Position numbers and translations under genes: made by a program. The notes under the pieces were generated by a model. The model did no database searches, was not told the origin of the DNA, and worked only from the letters and a program-made list of their open reading frames with translations. This document shows positions 12,701-20,468 of a stretch of 23,415 nucleotides of DNA, piece by piece (positions within the stretch are counted from its first letter, which is position 1; every line of letters begins with the position of its first letter). Source of the DNA: UBA4615 sp044342535 (GTDB lineage Bacteria > Pseudomonadota > Gammaproteobacteria > Burkholderiales > Burkholderiaceae_E); the NCBI GenBank assembly GCA_044342535.1, contig JBIIPQ010000029.1, positions 1 through 23,415 of the forward strand, read 5' to 3'.

Positions 12701-15418
12701 TCAGCCGAGCGCGATCCGGGCGATCCGCTCGGCCGGATCGTCCGGATTGAGCGTGATGGTGAAGCCCAGCCGTTCGCAGAAGCGCAGCATCGACACGTTC
12801 TCGCCGAGGATGATCCCCTCGATCACCGAATACCCGCGCACACGGCCGGCCTCCAGCAGCCGCAGCATCAGCTCGCGGCCCAGCCCCGAGTGCTGCAGCC
12901 AGTCCCCGACGACGATCGCGAACTCGGCGGTACCGTCCTCCCAGGTCGGGATGATCCGCGCCACGCCCACCAGCCGCGAGCCGGACGCGCCCGGCGTACC
13001 GCCCGAGTCGTTGCGCAGCGCGACCAGCGCGAGCTCGCGGTCGTAGTCGATCTGCGTGAAGCGCTCGATCATCGCGTCCGACAGCTCCTTGACCGGCATC
13101 ATGAAGCGGCGATAGAGCGTCTGCGGCGACAGCGCCGCGACGAACTCGCGCTCGAGCTCGGCGTCCTCCGGACGGATCGGCCGCAGCAGCACCGGGTCGC
13201 CATTCTTCAGCGTCACCGTCTCCTCGAGCTCGCGCGGATACGGATGGATCGCCAGGTGGCCGTAGGCGCCGCGCCAGTGGACACGGAGCAGGTCGGCCGG
13301 CGCCTTGACCGCGATCCGCGCGTCGAGCGCGGTCACCCGGTCCTCGTCCACCACCAGCGGGTTGATGTCCAGGCTCTCGATCCACGGGCAGGCGCAGACC
13401 AGCGCCGAGAAGCGCACCAGCGTCTGCTCGAGCTTCTGGAAGTCGATGCCGGGCACATTGCGGTAGGCGCGCAGCAGGCGTGCCACGCGGGTACGCTGGA
13501 CCATCGAGCGTGCGAGCAGCCCGTTGAGCGGCGGCAGCCCGATCGCGACATCGTCGATCTGCTCGACGGCAACGCCGCCCGCGCCGAAGGCGATCACTGC
13601 GCCGAACATCGGGTCGGTCGCCATGCCGACGTAGACCTCGCGCTGGTGGCGCGTGCGGATCATCGGCTGCACGACGACGCCGGAGACGCGCGCATCGGGT
13701 CGCAGCCGCGCCACGCTCTCGAGGATGTCCTCGGCGGCCGCGCGCGCCGCGCCCGCCGACTGCACGTTGATGCGCACGCCGCCGACGTCGGACTTATGGA
13801 TGATGTCGGGCGACAGCACCTTGAGCACCACCGGGAAGCCCAGCCGCGAGGCGGCCTGCGCCGCGTCCGCCGGCGTGGCCGCGACGATCGAGGGCGGGGC
13901 CTCGATGCCGAAGTGCGCCAGCAGCGTCTTGGACTCGACCTCGTCGAGCAGCGTGCGCCCCGAGGCGATCACGCTGCGGTACATCGACTCGGCGGCGGCG
14001 ACGTCCGGCTCGAAGCCGACGTCGACCGCGACCGGCACCTGGCGCAGCTTCTGCTGGTTGATCGCGAAGCTCTGCAGCAGCGCGAGCGCGTCGACCGCGT
14101 TCTCGGGCGACAGGAACTGCGGGATGCCCGCCTCGTCGAGCCGGCGCTGGCCGGCCGCGGCCGATGCCCCGCCCGCGATCACCGCGGCCACCAGCTTGGG
14201 CTGGCCGCCCGCGGCCGCCACGATCGCCTCGGCCGCCTGCGCGGAGGTGGTGACCGTCTGCGGCACGAAGAGCGCGAGCGCCGCGTCCACCGCCGGATCG
14301 GCGAGCACGGCCTTCAGCGCGGCCTCGATGCGGGCCGGATCGGCGTCGGTCAGCAGGTTCACCGGGTTGCGCCGCGAGCCGTGGGCGGGCAGCCCGTTGC
14401 CGAGGGCGGCCACGGTCGCGGGCGACAGCTCGGCGAGTTCGAGGCCGTTGGCGGCCACCGCGTCGGCCGCGATCACGCCCGGTCCGCCGCCGTTGGCCAC
14501 GATCGCGAGCCGCGGTCCGCCGGGGCGCTTGCGCAGCGCCAGCAGCCGCGCCGCTGCCAGCAGCTGGAAGGTGGTGTTCGCACGGACCGCGCCGGCGCGT
14601 GCGATCGCCGCCTCGAACACGCGGTCGTTGCCGGTGAGGGCGTCGGAGTGCGAGGCGCCGGGGATGCGGCCCGCGTCGTTGGCGCGGCCCGCCTTCATGA
14701 TGACCACCGGCTTGACGCGCGACAGCGCGCGCACGCTCGACATGAATCCGCGCGCGTCATGCACGCCCTCGAGGTAGAGCAGCACGCTGTCGGTCTGGTG
14801 GTCGAACAGGTACCAGTCGAGCAGTTCGCCGAAGTCGAGGTCGAGCGCGCGGCCGAGCGACAGCACCGACGAGAAGCCGATGCCCGAGGGTGCGGCCCAG
14901 TCGAGCAGCGCGGTGACCACCGCCCCGGACTGCGAGAGCAGCGCGACCCGGCCGGCCTTCACGCGGCCCGGCGAGAAGCCGGCGTCGAAACCGCTCGCCG
15001 GGCGCATCAGCGCCATGCAGTGCGGGCCGACCAGCCGCACGCCGCGGCTGCGCGCGCGGCCCAGCAGCTCGGCCTGCGCGGCGCGGCCCGCCTCGGTGGC
15101 AGTGTCGAAGCCGGTCGAGTAGATGACCACGAAGCGCGTGCCCTTGTCCGCGCAGTCGTCGAGCACCTCGGGCAGCGCCTGCGCCGGCACCGCGGCGAGC
15201 GCGACGTCGGGCACGAAGTCGAGCGCCGCCGCGCTGCGCACGCAGGCCTCGCCGAGGACGCGGCGCCGCTTCGGGTTGATCGCGCCGATCGGGCCCTGGA
15301 AACCGCTTGCGCGCAGCGTCTCGAGCAGCAGGCGCCCGAGCGCGCCCTCGCGGTCGGTCGCGCCGTAGAGCGCCACGGAGCGGGGGTCGAACAGGGGCGA
15401 CAGGCGGTGGCGGCTCAT
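12701..15418 (-). CDS. Pat-type acyl-CoA synthetase (ADP-forming)/GNAT acetyltransferase fusion
   Basis: 905 residues from ATG 15418. Domain order: CoA-binding domain (about 8-135; LFDPRSVALYGATDREGALG), succinyl-CoA-ligase-like domain (about 150-460), ATP-grasp domain (about 485-710; VVLKVLSPDIIHKSDVGGVR, ESLDINPLVV) and GNAT domain (about 738-905; LLRPIRPEDAELEREF, TQIDYDRELALVAL, acetyl-CoA loop SGLGRELM at 844-851). The order and C-terminal motifs match the protein lysine acetyltransferase Pat/PatZ (YfiQ). H257 in GASHSDALTG aligns with the His of active ADP-forming synthetases, which E. coli PatZ appears to lack there, so ligase activity is possible. Likely role: acetylating metabolic enzymes such as acetyl-CoA synthetase. 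It lies 71 bp after the thioesterase gene on the same strand and has its own -10-like box. Confidence 0.9.
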   Translation of the reverse strand: MSRHRLSPLFDPRSVALYGATDREGALGRLLLETLRASGFQGPIGAINPKRRRVLGEACVRSAAALDFVPDVALAAVPAQALPEVLDDCADKGTRFVVIYSTGFDTATEAGRAAQAELLGRARSRGVRLVGPHCMALMRPASGFDAGFSPGRVKAGRVALLSQSGAVVTALLDWAAPSGIGFSSVLSLGRALDLDFGELLDWYLFDHQTDSVLLYLEGVHDARGFMSSVRALSRVKPVVIMKAGRANDAGRIPGASHSDALTGNDRVFEAAIARAGAVRANTTFQLLAAARLLALRKRPGGPRLAIVANGGGPGVIAADAVAANGLELAELSPATVAALGNGLPAHGSRRNPVNLLTDADPARIEAALKAVLADPAVDAALALFVPQTVTTSAQAAEAIVAAAGGQPKLVAAVIAGGASAAAGQRRLDEAGIPQFLSPENAVDALALLQSFAINQQKLRQVPVAVDVGFEPDVAAAESMYRSVIASGRTLLDEVESKTLLAHFGIEAPPSIVAATPADAAQAASRLGFPVVLKVLSPDIIHKSDVGGVRINVQSAGAARAAAEDILESVARLRPDARVSGVVVQPMIRTRHQREVYVGMATDPMFGAVIAFGAGGVAVEQIDDVAIGLPPLNGLLARSMVQRTRVARLLRAYRNVPGIDFQKLEQTLVRFSALVCACPWIESLDINPLVVDEDRVTALDARIAVKAPADLLRVHWRGAYGHLAIHPYPRELEETVTLKNGDPVLLRPIRPEDAELEREFVAALSPQTLYRRFMMPVKELSDAMIERFTQIDYDRELALVALRNDSGGTPGASGSRLVGVARIIPTWEDGTAEFAIVVGDWLQHSGLGRELMLRLLEAGRVRGYSVIEGIILGENVSMLRFCERLGFTITLNPDDPAERIARIALG

Positions 15419-15424
15419 CCGCCG

Positions 15425-15430
15425 ATTATG
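15425..15430 (-). promoter_or_regulatory. Possible -10 box for the Pat-like gene
   Basis: CATAAT on the minus strand, 6 nt before ATG 15418, one of the few AT-rich hexamers in the area. The predicted transcription start falls on or beside the start codon, implying a leaderless or nearly leaderless mRNA independent of the upstream Ldh-thioesterase pair. Confidence 0.45.
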
Positions 15431-15489
15431 CGGTCGGCCCGTGGCCGGCGGATGACGTCGATCAAGCTGGGCCGCAGCGGCCCCGTCGC

Positions 15490-15918
15490 TCAGGCGAACC
15501 CGAAGGCCGCCCGGAACGATGCCGGCAGGTCGGCCGCGCGCAGCCGCTGCGGATCGTCCGGATGCGGCTGCCCGAGGAAGCGGACCTCGAAGCCCTCGAC
15601 CCGCAGCTCGGCGCCGCAGACGATGCGGTGATCGACACGGAACGAGCGCCGCTCGAAGCCCGCCACGCGGCTGTGCACCTCGACCTCGTCGCCGAAGCGG
15701 GTGGGGCGGTGGTAGGTCGAGCCGGTCTGCATCAGCGGCAGCCCGAGGAACCCCTGCGCACGCAGCGCGTGCAGCCCGACGCCCGCCTGCTCGGCGAGTC
15801 GGTGGCTGGCCGCGTCGAACCACTCGTAGAAGTTCGGATACCAGACGATGCCGGCCGGGTCGCAATGGCCGAACTCCACCCGCACGGGCAGCACGCTCGT
15901 GCGGGCGGTCTCGCTCAT
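15490..15918 (-). CDS. Hotdog-fold acyl-CoA thioesterase, 4-hydroxybenzoyl-CoA thioesterase family
   Basis: 142 residues from ATG 15918. The active-site motif EFGHCDPAGIVWYPNFYEWF (15-34) is diagnostic: D20 matches the catalytic Asp of Pseudomonas 4-hydroxybenzoyl-CoA thioesterase, and the NFYEWFD helix follows. Further family features are THRPTRFGDEVEVHSRV-like sequence (YHRPTRFGDEVEVHSRV, about 69-85) and FEVRFLG. It would hydrolyse an aromatic or short-chain acyl-CoA in the cytoplasm. Its start overlaps the stop of the Ldh-type dehydrogenase gene as ATGA, so they are translationally coupled; a shared pathway of an aromatic or hydroxy acid is possible but unproven. Confidence 0.9.
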   Translation of the reverse strand: MSETARTSVLPVRVEFGHCDPAGIVWYPNFYEWFDAASHRLAEQAGVGLHALRAQGFLGLPLMQTGSTYHRPTRFGDEVEVHSRVAGFERRSFRVDHRIVCGAELRVEGFEVRFLGQPHPDDPQRLRAADLPASFRAAFGFA

Positions 15919-17012
15919 CGTGCGAGCGAGGACAGCGCAGGCAGCGAGGGATCGACGAGGCGCGCGGCCTGGTCGAGCTCCTCGAGCGTGCCGAGGTCGA
16001 TCGGCAGGCCCTGGGCGCGCTCGGCGCGCGCGCGGCGCTCCGGATCGCCCGGCATCATGATCCGGTCGGTCGCGCCCGACAGCGGCGCCGACTGCACCCA
16101 CTCGGTGAAAGCTCGCGCCTCGGCGGCGAAGCGCTCGGCCGGGCCGATGCGGTTCGGGTCGAAGACGATCGCGAGCATGCTGTTCCAGATCCCGAACTGC
16201 ATCGTGCGGTGCGCGGGCGCGGCGGTGGCGCCGCCGGTGAGGGCGGCGCCCAGCAGCTCGCAGACCATGGCCAGCGCGTAGCCCTTGTGGCCGGCCGCCG
16301 TCTGCAGCGCGCCGTGCGGGCCCTCGGGCGGCTCGAACATCACGTTCGGGTCGCGGGTGGGCCGGCCCAGCGCATCGATCAGGCTGCCTTCGGGCACCTG
16401 CACCGACGGGTCGGACTTCTTTTTGTTCCAGGCCACGCGGACCTTGCCGTGCGCGATCGCGCTGGTGGCGAAGTCGAGCAGGAAGGGCTCGCCGCCCGGC
16501 CGCGGAATGCCGACGGTGAACGGGTTGGTGAGGAAGCGCGCCGTGCCGCCACCGTGGGGCGCGACCATCGGGATCGTCGACACCGCGTTGGTGAAGTGGA
16601 TCGAGGCCATGCCAGCGGCGACCGCCTGCTCGGCCCAGTGGCCGACGCGCCCGAGGTGATGCGAGTTCTTCAGGCCCATCACGCACACGCCGTGCTCGCG
16701 GGCGCGTGCGATCGCGATCTCCATCGCCTGGTGCGTGACCGACTGGCCCATGCCGTGGCGGGCGTCGACGGTGATCAGCGCGCCGTTGTCGACGATGACC
16801 TCGACCTTGCGGTTGAGCTGCAGCTCGTCGACCTTCCAGGACTTCACGTAGCGCGGCGCCATGCCCACGCCGTGCGAGTCGTGGCCGGCGAGGTTCGCGC
16901 CGACGAGGTGGTCGGCGGTGAGCCGCGCCTCGGTCTCGTTCGAGCCTGCGCGCAGCCACAGGTCCACCATCCAGCGATGCATGGTGTCGGGATGGACGGT
17001 CTTCTCTGCCAT
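15915..17012 (-). CDS. Ldh family oxidoreductase (malate/L-lactate/ureidoglycolate dehydrogenase type)
   Basis: 365 residues from ATG 17012, with GGAGGAG 9 nt upstream on the minus strand. Family motifs: GHDSHGVGMAPRYV (43-56; catalytic H47 and R54), NSHHLGRVGHW (116-126; nucleotide and substrate loop), MVAPHGGGTARFLTNPFTVG and GHKGYALAMVCELLGAALTG (241-260), which is the most conserved stretch. These NAD(P)-dependent enzymes are unrelated in fold to classical LDH/MDH and act on 2-hydroxyacids, or on delta-1-piperideine/pyrroline-2-carboxylates. Substrate not determinable. Usual length. First gene of an operon with the thioesterase, divergent from mscS with 59 bp between start codons. Confidence 0.92.
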   Translation of the reverse strand: MAEKTVHPDTMHRWMVDLWLRAGSNETEARLTADHLVGANLAGHDSHGVGMAPRYVKSWKVDELQLNRKVEVIVDNGALITVDARHGMGQSVTHQAMEIAIARAREHGVCVMGLKNSHHLGRVGHWAEQAVAAGMASIHFTNAVSTIPMVAPHGGGTARFLTNPFTVGIPRPGGEPFLLDFATSAIAHGKVRVAWNKKKSDPSVQVPEGSLIDALGRPTRDPNVMFEPPEGPHGALQTAAGHKGYALAMVCELLGAALTGGATAAPAHRTMQFGIWNSMLAIVFDPNRIGPAERFAAEARAFTEWVQSAPLSGATDRIMMPGDPERRARAERAQGLPIDLGTLEELDQAARLVDPSLPALSSLAR

Positions 17013-17032
17013 GTTCTGTGTCTCCTCCGGGT

Positions 17033-17072
17033 TGCGGCAATGGTATCCCGATCGTCCGCTACCATTGCCGCA
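17033..17072. promoter_or_regulatory. Mirrored divergent promoter with 13-bp inverted repeat
   Basis: TGCGGCAATGGTA (17033-17045) and TACCATTGCCGCA (17060-17072) form a perfect 13-bp inverted repeat with a 14-bp spacer. Each arm gives an outward-facing TACCAT -10-like box. On plus (17060-17065) it lies 6 nt before the mscS ATG, whose A is the last base of the repeat, implying a leaderless mRNA. On minus (17040-17045) it lies 27 nt before ATG 17012, with a normal ribosome site between. The symmetric element could also be an operator for a dimeric regulator of both genes. Confidence 0.55.
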
Positions 17073-18382
17073 TGAACGGTTTCGAATTCGACCTGCACCT
17101 GCTCGGGCCACTGGTGAACCGGCTGATCGGCGAGCTCTCCACCCCGCACGGCTGGTGGGCGGCCGGCGCCGTGGTCGCGTGCCTGGGCATCGCCTTCTAC
17201 GCCGCCGGCTGGATCGAGCGCAGGCTCGAGGCACGCGGCCCGGAGCGCCTGGCGGTCGCCTGGGCACAGCGCGTGGCATGGCCCCTGATGGCGCTCGGGC
17301 TGATGGTGGTGGCGCGCGCGGTGCTCGGGCGCTTCGTCCCGGTGAGCCTGCTGTCGGTCGTCATCGCGCTGATGGTGTCGCTCGCCGGCGCGCGCACCGT
17401 GGTGCTGATCCTGCGCCAGACCTTCCGGCAGGCGCACTGGGTCGCATCGTTCGAGCGGACCATCGCCACCGTCATCTGGTCGATGGTGGCGCTGCACGTC
17501 CTCGACCTGCTGCCGGTGCTGCTCGACACCCTCGAGTCCATCGCGATCCCGCTGGGCAAGACCAAGCTCACGGTGCTGCAGATCATCACCGGGGTGCTCA
17601 CCGTCGGCCTGGCCGGCGTGATCGCGCTGTGGATCAGCAACGCGCTCGACGCCAAGCTCGCCGGCACCGCCGGCGTGGACCCGAGCGCGCGCGTGGTGAT
17701 CGGCCGCATCGCGCAGCCGCTGCTGATGACGCTCGCGCTGATGATCGCGCTGCCGATGATCGGCATCGACCTCACCACGCTGTCGGTGTTCGGCGGTGCG
17801 CTCGGCGTGGGCCTGGGCCTGGGCATGCAGAAGATCGCGGCCAACTACGTGTCGGGCTTCATCATCCTGCTCGACCGCTCGATCGAGCCCGGCCGGCTGA
17901 TCCGCGTCGGCACCTGGCGTGGCACCGTGGTCGACATCCGCACGCGCTACACCGTGCTGCGCGGCATGGACGGCATCGACTCCATCGTGCCCAACGAGAT
18001 GCTGGTGTCCTCGGTGGTCGAGAGCGAGACCTTCACCAACACCCGCGCCCGCGCCGCGGTGCAGGTGGGCATCGACTACTCGAGCGACGTCGAGCGTGCG
18101 ATGGCGCTGATGGTCGAGGCGGCCGCCGCGCAGCCGCGCGTGCTGAAGGACCCGCCGCCGTTGGCCTTCCTCGTCGCGTTCGCCGATTCGGCGATCACGC
18201 TCGAGGTCGGCTTCTGGATCGAGGATCCGCTCAACGGCACGCTCGCGCTGCGCTCGGACGTGAACCTGGCCATCCTGCGCACCTTCCGCGAGCACGGCAT
18301 CGACATCCCGTTCCCGCAGCGCGTGCTGAAGATCGAGGGCGGGGCGCCCGAGGCCGCGGCGCGCCCCGTGCCGCAGCCCTGA
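17072..18382 (+). CDS. MscS-family mechanosensitive channel
   Basis: 436 residues from ATG 17072. About six hydrophobic segments: near 29-47, 70-88, 90-114, 131-151, 168-190 and 213-232, followed by the pore helix about 236-262 with the small-residue pattern GGALGVGLGLGMQKIAANYV characteristic of MscS TM3. The beta domain follows (SGFIILLDRSIEPGRLIRVG, TWRGTVVDIRTRYTVLRG, DSIVPNEMLVSS), then the cytoplasmic alpha/beta domain to about 420. More N-terminal helices than E. coli MscS (three) make it a YbdG/MscM-like larger member. It would release solutes on osmotic downshock from the inner membrane. No Shine-Dalgarno sequence is present; expression is probably from the mirrored promoter upstream. 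Confidence 0.93.
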   Translation: MNGFEFDLHLLGPLVNRLIGELSTPHGWWAAGAVVACLGIAFYAAGWIERRLEARGPERLAVAWAQRVAWPLMALGLMVVARAVLGRFVPVSLLSVVIALMVSLAGARTVVLILRQTFRQAHWVASFERTIATVIWSMVALHVLDLLPVLLDTLESIAIPLGKTKLTVLQIITGVLTVGLAGVIALWISNALDAKLAGTAGVDPSARVVIGRIAQPLLMTLALMIALPMIGIDLTTLSVFGGALGVGLGLGMQKIAANYVSGFIILLDRSIEPGRLIRVGTWRGTVVDIRTRYTVLRGMDGIDSIVPNEMLVSSVVESETFTNTRARAAVQVGIDYSSDVERAMALMVEAAAAQPRVLKDPPPLAFLVAFADSAITLEVGFWIEDPLNGTLALRSDVNLAILRTFREHGIDIPFPQRVLKIEGGAPEAAARPVPQP

Positions 18383-18395
18383 AGCCAGCGTTCAG

Positions 18396-18516
18396 AAGCT
18401 GTGGAGAAACCGTAGCGAGCAGGCCCGAGCCGGTGCCGAGGAGCGCAGCCGTACGTGATGTACGGCGAGCACCGCAGGCGCCGGGTCGGGACGCGCAGTA
18501 GGTTTATCCGCAGCTT
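18396..18516. repeat. 121-nt imperfect hairpin repeat between convergent genes
   Basis: The element fills nearly the entire 135-bp gap between mscS and the FAH gene. Nested arms share one centre: outer 18396-18411 with 18501-18516 (14 of 16 Watson-Crick, one G.T wobble), middle 18424-18437 with 18477-18490 (12 of 14, one wobble), inner CCGTAC (18449-18454) with GTACGG (18460-18465) around the loop GTGAT. Sequences between arms pair only partly. No open frame. It looks like an interspersed REP/BIME- or MITE-like element and would act as a bidirectional terminator or mRNA 3'-end protector. I see no second copy in the window. Confidence 0.75.
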
Positions 18517-18517
18517 T

Positions 18518-19210
18518 TCAGCGGACCCGGACCTTCAGCGTGCCGACGCCGGCCACGCTGCCTTCCATCAGGTCGCCCGGCTTGACCGCGCCCACGCCCT
18601 CGGGCGTGCCGGTGTAGATCAGGTCGCCCGGCTCGAGGCGCCAGTACGCCGACAGGTGCTCGATGGTCTCGGCGATGTTCCAGATGAGCTTGGCGGTCGT
18701 GCTGGTCTGCTTGACCGTGCCGTTGACCTTGAGCTCGATGGTGGCGTCGGTCGCGCCCGGGGCCTTCGCGGCCGGCACGATCGGGCCGATCGGCGCCGAT
18801 TCGTCGAAGCCCTTGCCGATCTCCCAGGGGCGTCCCTGCTTCTTCATCTCGCCCTGCAGGTCGCGCCGGGTCATGTCGAGCCCGACGGCGTAGCCCCAGA
18901 CATGGGCCATCGCGTCGGCGGCCTTGATGTTCGCGCCGCCCGTGCCGATCGCCGCGACCAGCTCGATCTCGAAGTGGAAGTTCGAGGTGCCCGGCGGGTA
19001 GGCGATCTCGCCGGTCTCGCCCTCGGCGACGTAGACCACCGCGTCGGCCGGCTTCATGAAGAAGAACGGCGGCTCGCGGCCGGTGAAGCCCATCTCCTTG
19101 GCGTGCTCCTCGTAGTTGCGGCCGACGCAGTAGACGCGGCGCACGGGCCAGGCGCCGCCGCCGGCGACGGGGACGAGGACGGGTTGCGGGGCGGGGACGA
19201 CGGTGCTCAT
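18518..19210 (-). CDS. Fumarylacetoacetate hydrolase family protein (fumarylpyruvate hydrolase-like)
   Basis: 230 residues from ATG 19210. FAH-fold motifs: VRRVYCVGRNYEEHAKEM (23-40), PPFFFMKPADAVV (47-59), metal ligands E81 and E83 (HFEIELVAAIG) and D112 (GLDMTRRDLQ), and IYTGTPEGVGAVKPGD (198-213). The short single-domain size and the start resemble fumarylpyruvate hydrolases of the gentisate pathway and related acylpyruvases, which cleave a C-C bond in 2,4-dioxo acids. No gentisate dioxygenase is nearby, so the substrate is unsettled; generic acylpyruvase or oxaloacetate decarboxylase activity is also possible. Same strand as msrB, 121 bp downstream of it, with a possible promoter of its own. 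Confidence 0.9.
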   Translation of the reverse strand: MSTVVPAPQPVLVPVAGGGAWPVRRVYCVGRNYEEHAKEMGFTGREPPFFFMKPADAVVYVAEGETGEIAYPPGTSNFHFEIELVAAIGTGGANIKAADAMAHVWGYAVGLDMTRRDLQGEMKKQGRPWEIGKGFDESAPIGPIVPAAKAPGATDATIELKVNGTVKQTSTTAKLIWNIAETIEHLSAYWRLEPGDLIYTGTPEGVGAVKPGDLMEGSVAGVGTLKVRVR

Positions 19211-19257
19211 CGGGGGCTCTCGAACGGGAAGGGGTGCGCGGGCCGCGCGGTGCGACG

Positions 19258-19263
19258 AGTGTA
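19258..19263 (-). promoter_or_regulatory. Possible -10 box for the FAH-family gene
   Basis: TACACT on the minus strand, 47 nt before ATG 19210, in the 121-bp gap after msrB. Matches the TAnnnT pattern of other starts here; no clear -35. Confidence 0.3.
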
Positions 19264-19331
19264 CCGTCCGACCCGGGGCACCGAGAGTCGGGCGCCCCGG
19301 GATCCGGACGTCGCCGCGGGACTGTCCGCGC

Positions 19332-19730
19332 TCAGCCCTCGTCGGGCACGAACTTCAGCGCGACGCCGTTGTTGCAGTAGCGCAGGCCAGTCGGCCCGGG
19401 GCCGTCCTCGAACACATGGCCGTGGTGGCCGCCGCAGGTGGCGCAGTGGTACTCGGTGCGCGGCCAGATCAGCCGGAAGTCGCGCCGGGTCTCGAAGACT
19501 TCGGGCAGCGTCTGGAAGAAGCTCGGCCAGCCGGTGCCGCTCTCGAACTTCATGTCGCTGGTGAACAGCGGCGTGCCGCAGCCGGCGCACACGAAGGTGC
19601 CCTTACGGTGCTCGTGGTTCAGCGCGCTGGTGCCCGCGCGCTCGGTGCCCTCGTGGCGCAGCACCTGGTAGGCCTCGGGGGCCAGCGCGCTGCGCCACTC
19701 GGCGTCGGACTTCTCGATCTTGCTGCTCAT
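19332..19730 (-). CDS. msrB: Peptide-methionine (R)-S-oxide reductase MsrB
   Basis: 132 residues from ATG 19730, with AGGAG upstream on the minus strand. Complete SelR fold: zinc ligands C48/C51 (FVCAGCGTPLF) and C96/C99 (YHCATCGGHHGHVF), the substrate stretch KFESGTGWPSFF (61-72), HHGHVFEDGPGPTGLRYC and the catalytic Cys C119 in RYCNNGVALKF. The enzyme reduces methionine-R-sulfoxide in proteins with thioredoxin as donor. No signal peptide, so it is cytoplasmic. It lies 87 bp after the FMN reductase gene on the same strand, a setting consistent with oxidative-stress or flavin-linked peroxide formation, although that link is inference. Confidence 0.97.
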   Translation of the reverse strand: MSSKIEKSDAEWRSALAPEAYQVLRHEGTERAGTSALNHEHRKGTFVCAGCGTPLFTSDMKFESGTGWPSFFQTLPEVFETRRDFRLIWPRTEYHCATCGGHHGHVFEDGPGPTGLRYCNNGVALKFVPDEG

Positions 19731-19817
19731 CTCGGTCTCCTGCTGCGGGATCGTCGGTCGCGCGCCGGGGCCGGGCCTTTCGGGGCGCGGGCTGGACGTG
19801 CCCCGGGGCGCGCCGGC

Positions 19818-20396
19818 TCAGGCGGTGCGCGTGGCCTGCGCCATGCGCGCGAAGCCGACCACCTGCTGCGCGACCAGGCGGCATGCCTGGAGCGCGGCCT
19901 CGTCGGCGGGGCGGCCGTCGCCGCCGAAGGGCCGGTCGCGGCCGTTGAGCGTGGCGGCGAACGGGGTCGGCCAGCCGCGCAGCGAATGCACGATCGCACG
20001 CAGCGAGGCCAGTGTCGAGCCCAGCGCCTGCGCGCCGTCGGCCACGACGATGAGGCCTACCGCACGCCCGTCGAGGTAGGGCCGCGTGTCGTCGCGCATG
20101 TCCTCGGTGAAGTCGATCGCGTTCTTGACCAGGCCGGAGATGCCGCCGTGGTAGGCGGGGGTGGCGATCAGCACGCCGTCGGCGCGGCGCAGCGCCGCGA
20201 TCATCTCGACGGCCTGGGCGCTGCGCTCGGGGCGGGTGGGGTCGTAGGTCTCGCTGGGCATCGCGCCGGCGCCGAAGAGCCGGGTCTCGAAGCCCGCGGC
20301 CGCCGCGGCTTCCAGCGCGACCATGAGCGCGCGTTCGGATGTCGAGCCGGGTCGTGTCGTGCCGCCGAGGCCGACGATGAGTGGTGGGGTGTGCAT
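19818..20396 (-). CDS. NAD(P)H-dependent FMN reductase, flavodoxin-like fold
   Basis: 192 residues from ATG 20396, with AGAGGG a few bases upstream. Flavin phosphate loop GLGGTTRPGSTSERAL (9-24) and second signature TPAYHGGISGLVKNAIDF (79-96; the usual pattern is P.Y.GS.SG.LKNA.D) place it in the NADPH-dependent FMN reductase family (SsuE/MsuE/ChrR group). It would supply reduced FMN to a partner oxygenase. The divergent neighbour is a luciferase-like monooxygenase, and two-component systems of this type (for example SsuE/SsuD) pair such genes. A quinone or chromate reductase role is the main alternative. Confidence 0.92.
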   Translation of the reverse strand: MHTPPLIVGLGGTTRPGSTSERALMVALEAAAAAGFETRLFGAGAMPSETYDPTRPERSAQAVEMIAALRRADGVLIATPAYHGGISGLVKNAIDFTEDMRDDTRPYLDGRAVGLIVVADGAQALGSTLASLRAIVHSLRGWPTPFAATLNGRDRPFGGDGRPADEAALQACRLVAQQVVGFARMAQATRTA

Positions 20397-20426
20397 CGTC
20401 CCTCTGGGCGATCAGGATGGGGCCGA

Positions 20427-20447
20427 TAAGGGCCTGGAAAGGCCTTA
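20427..20447. promoter_or_regulatory. Candidate operator in the reductase/monooxygenase intergenic region
   Basis: TAAGGGCCT (20427-20435) and AGGCCTTA (20440-20447) form an inverted repeat with one extra G, separated by GGAA. It lies between the two divergent starts, upstream of the plus-strand -10 candidate, where a shared regulator could bind. Confidence 0.35.
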
Positions 20448-20468
20448 CCGCCGCGGTTCGGCCGATGC

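Noticed and set aside
12890..15631. Very long open frame on the plus strand opposite the Pat-like gene
   Set aside because: It is antisense to a well-supported protein, is rich in Arg/Ala/His with no domain, and such shadows are expected in very GC-rich DNA.
15419..15865. Longer N-terminus for the Pat-like protein
   Set aside because: It would overlap the thioesterase gene on the same strand in another frame; homology starts just after ATG 15418.
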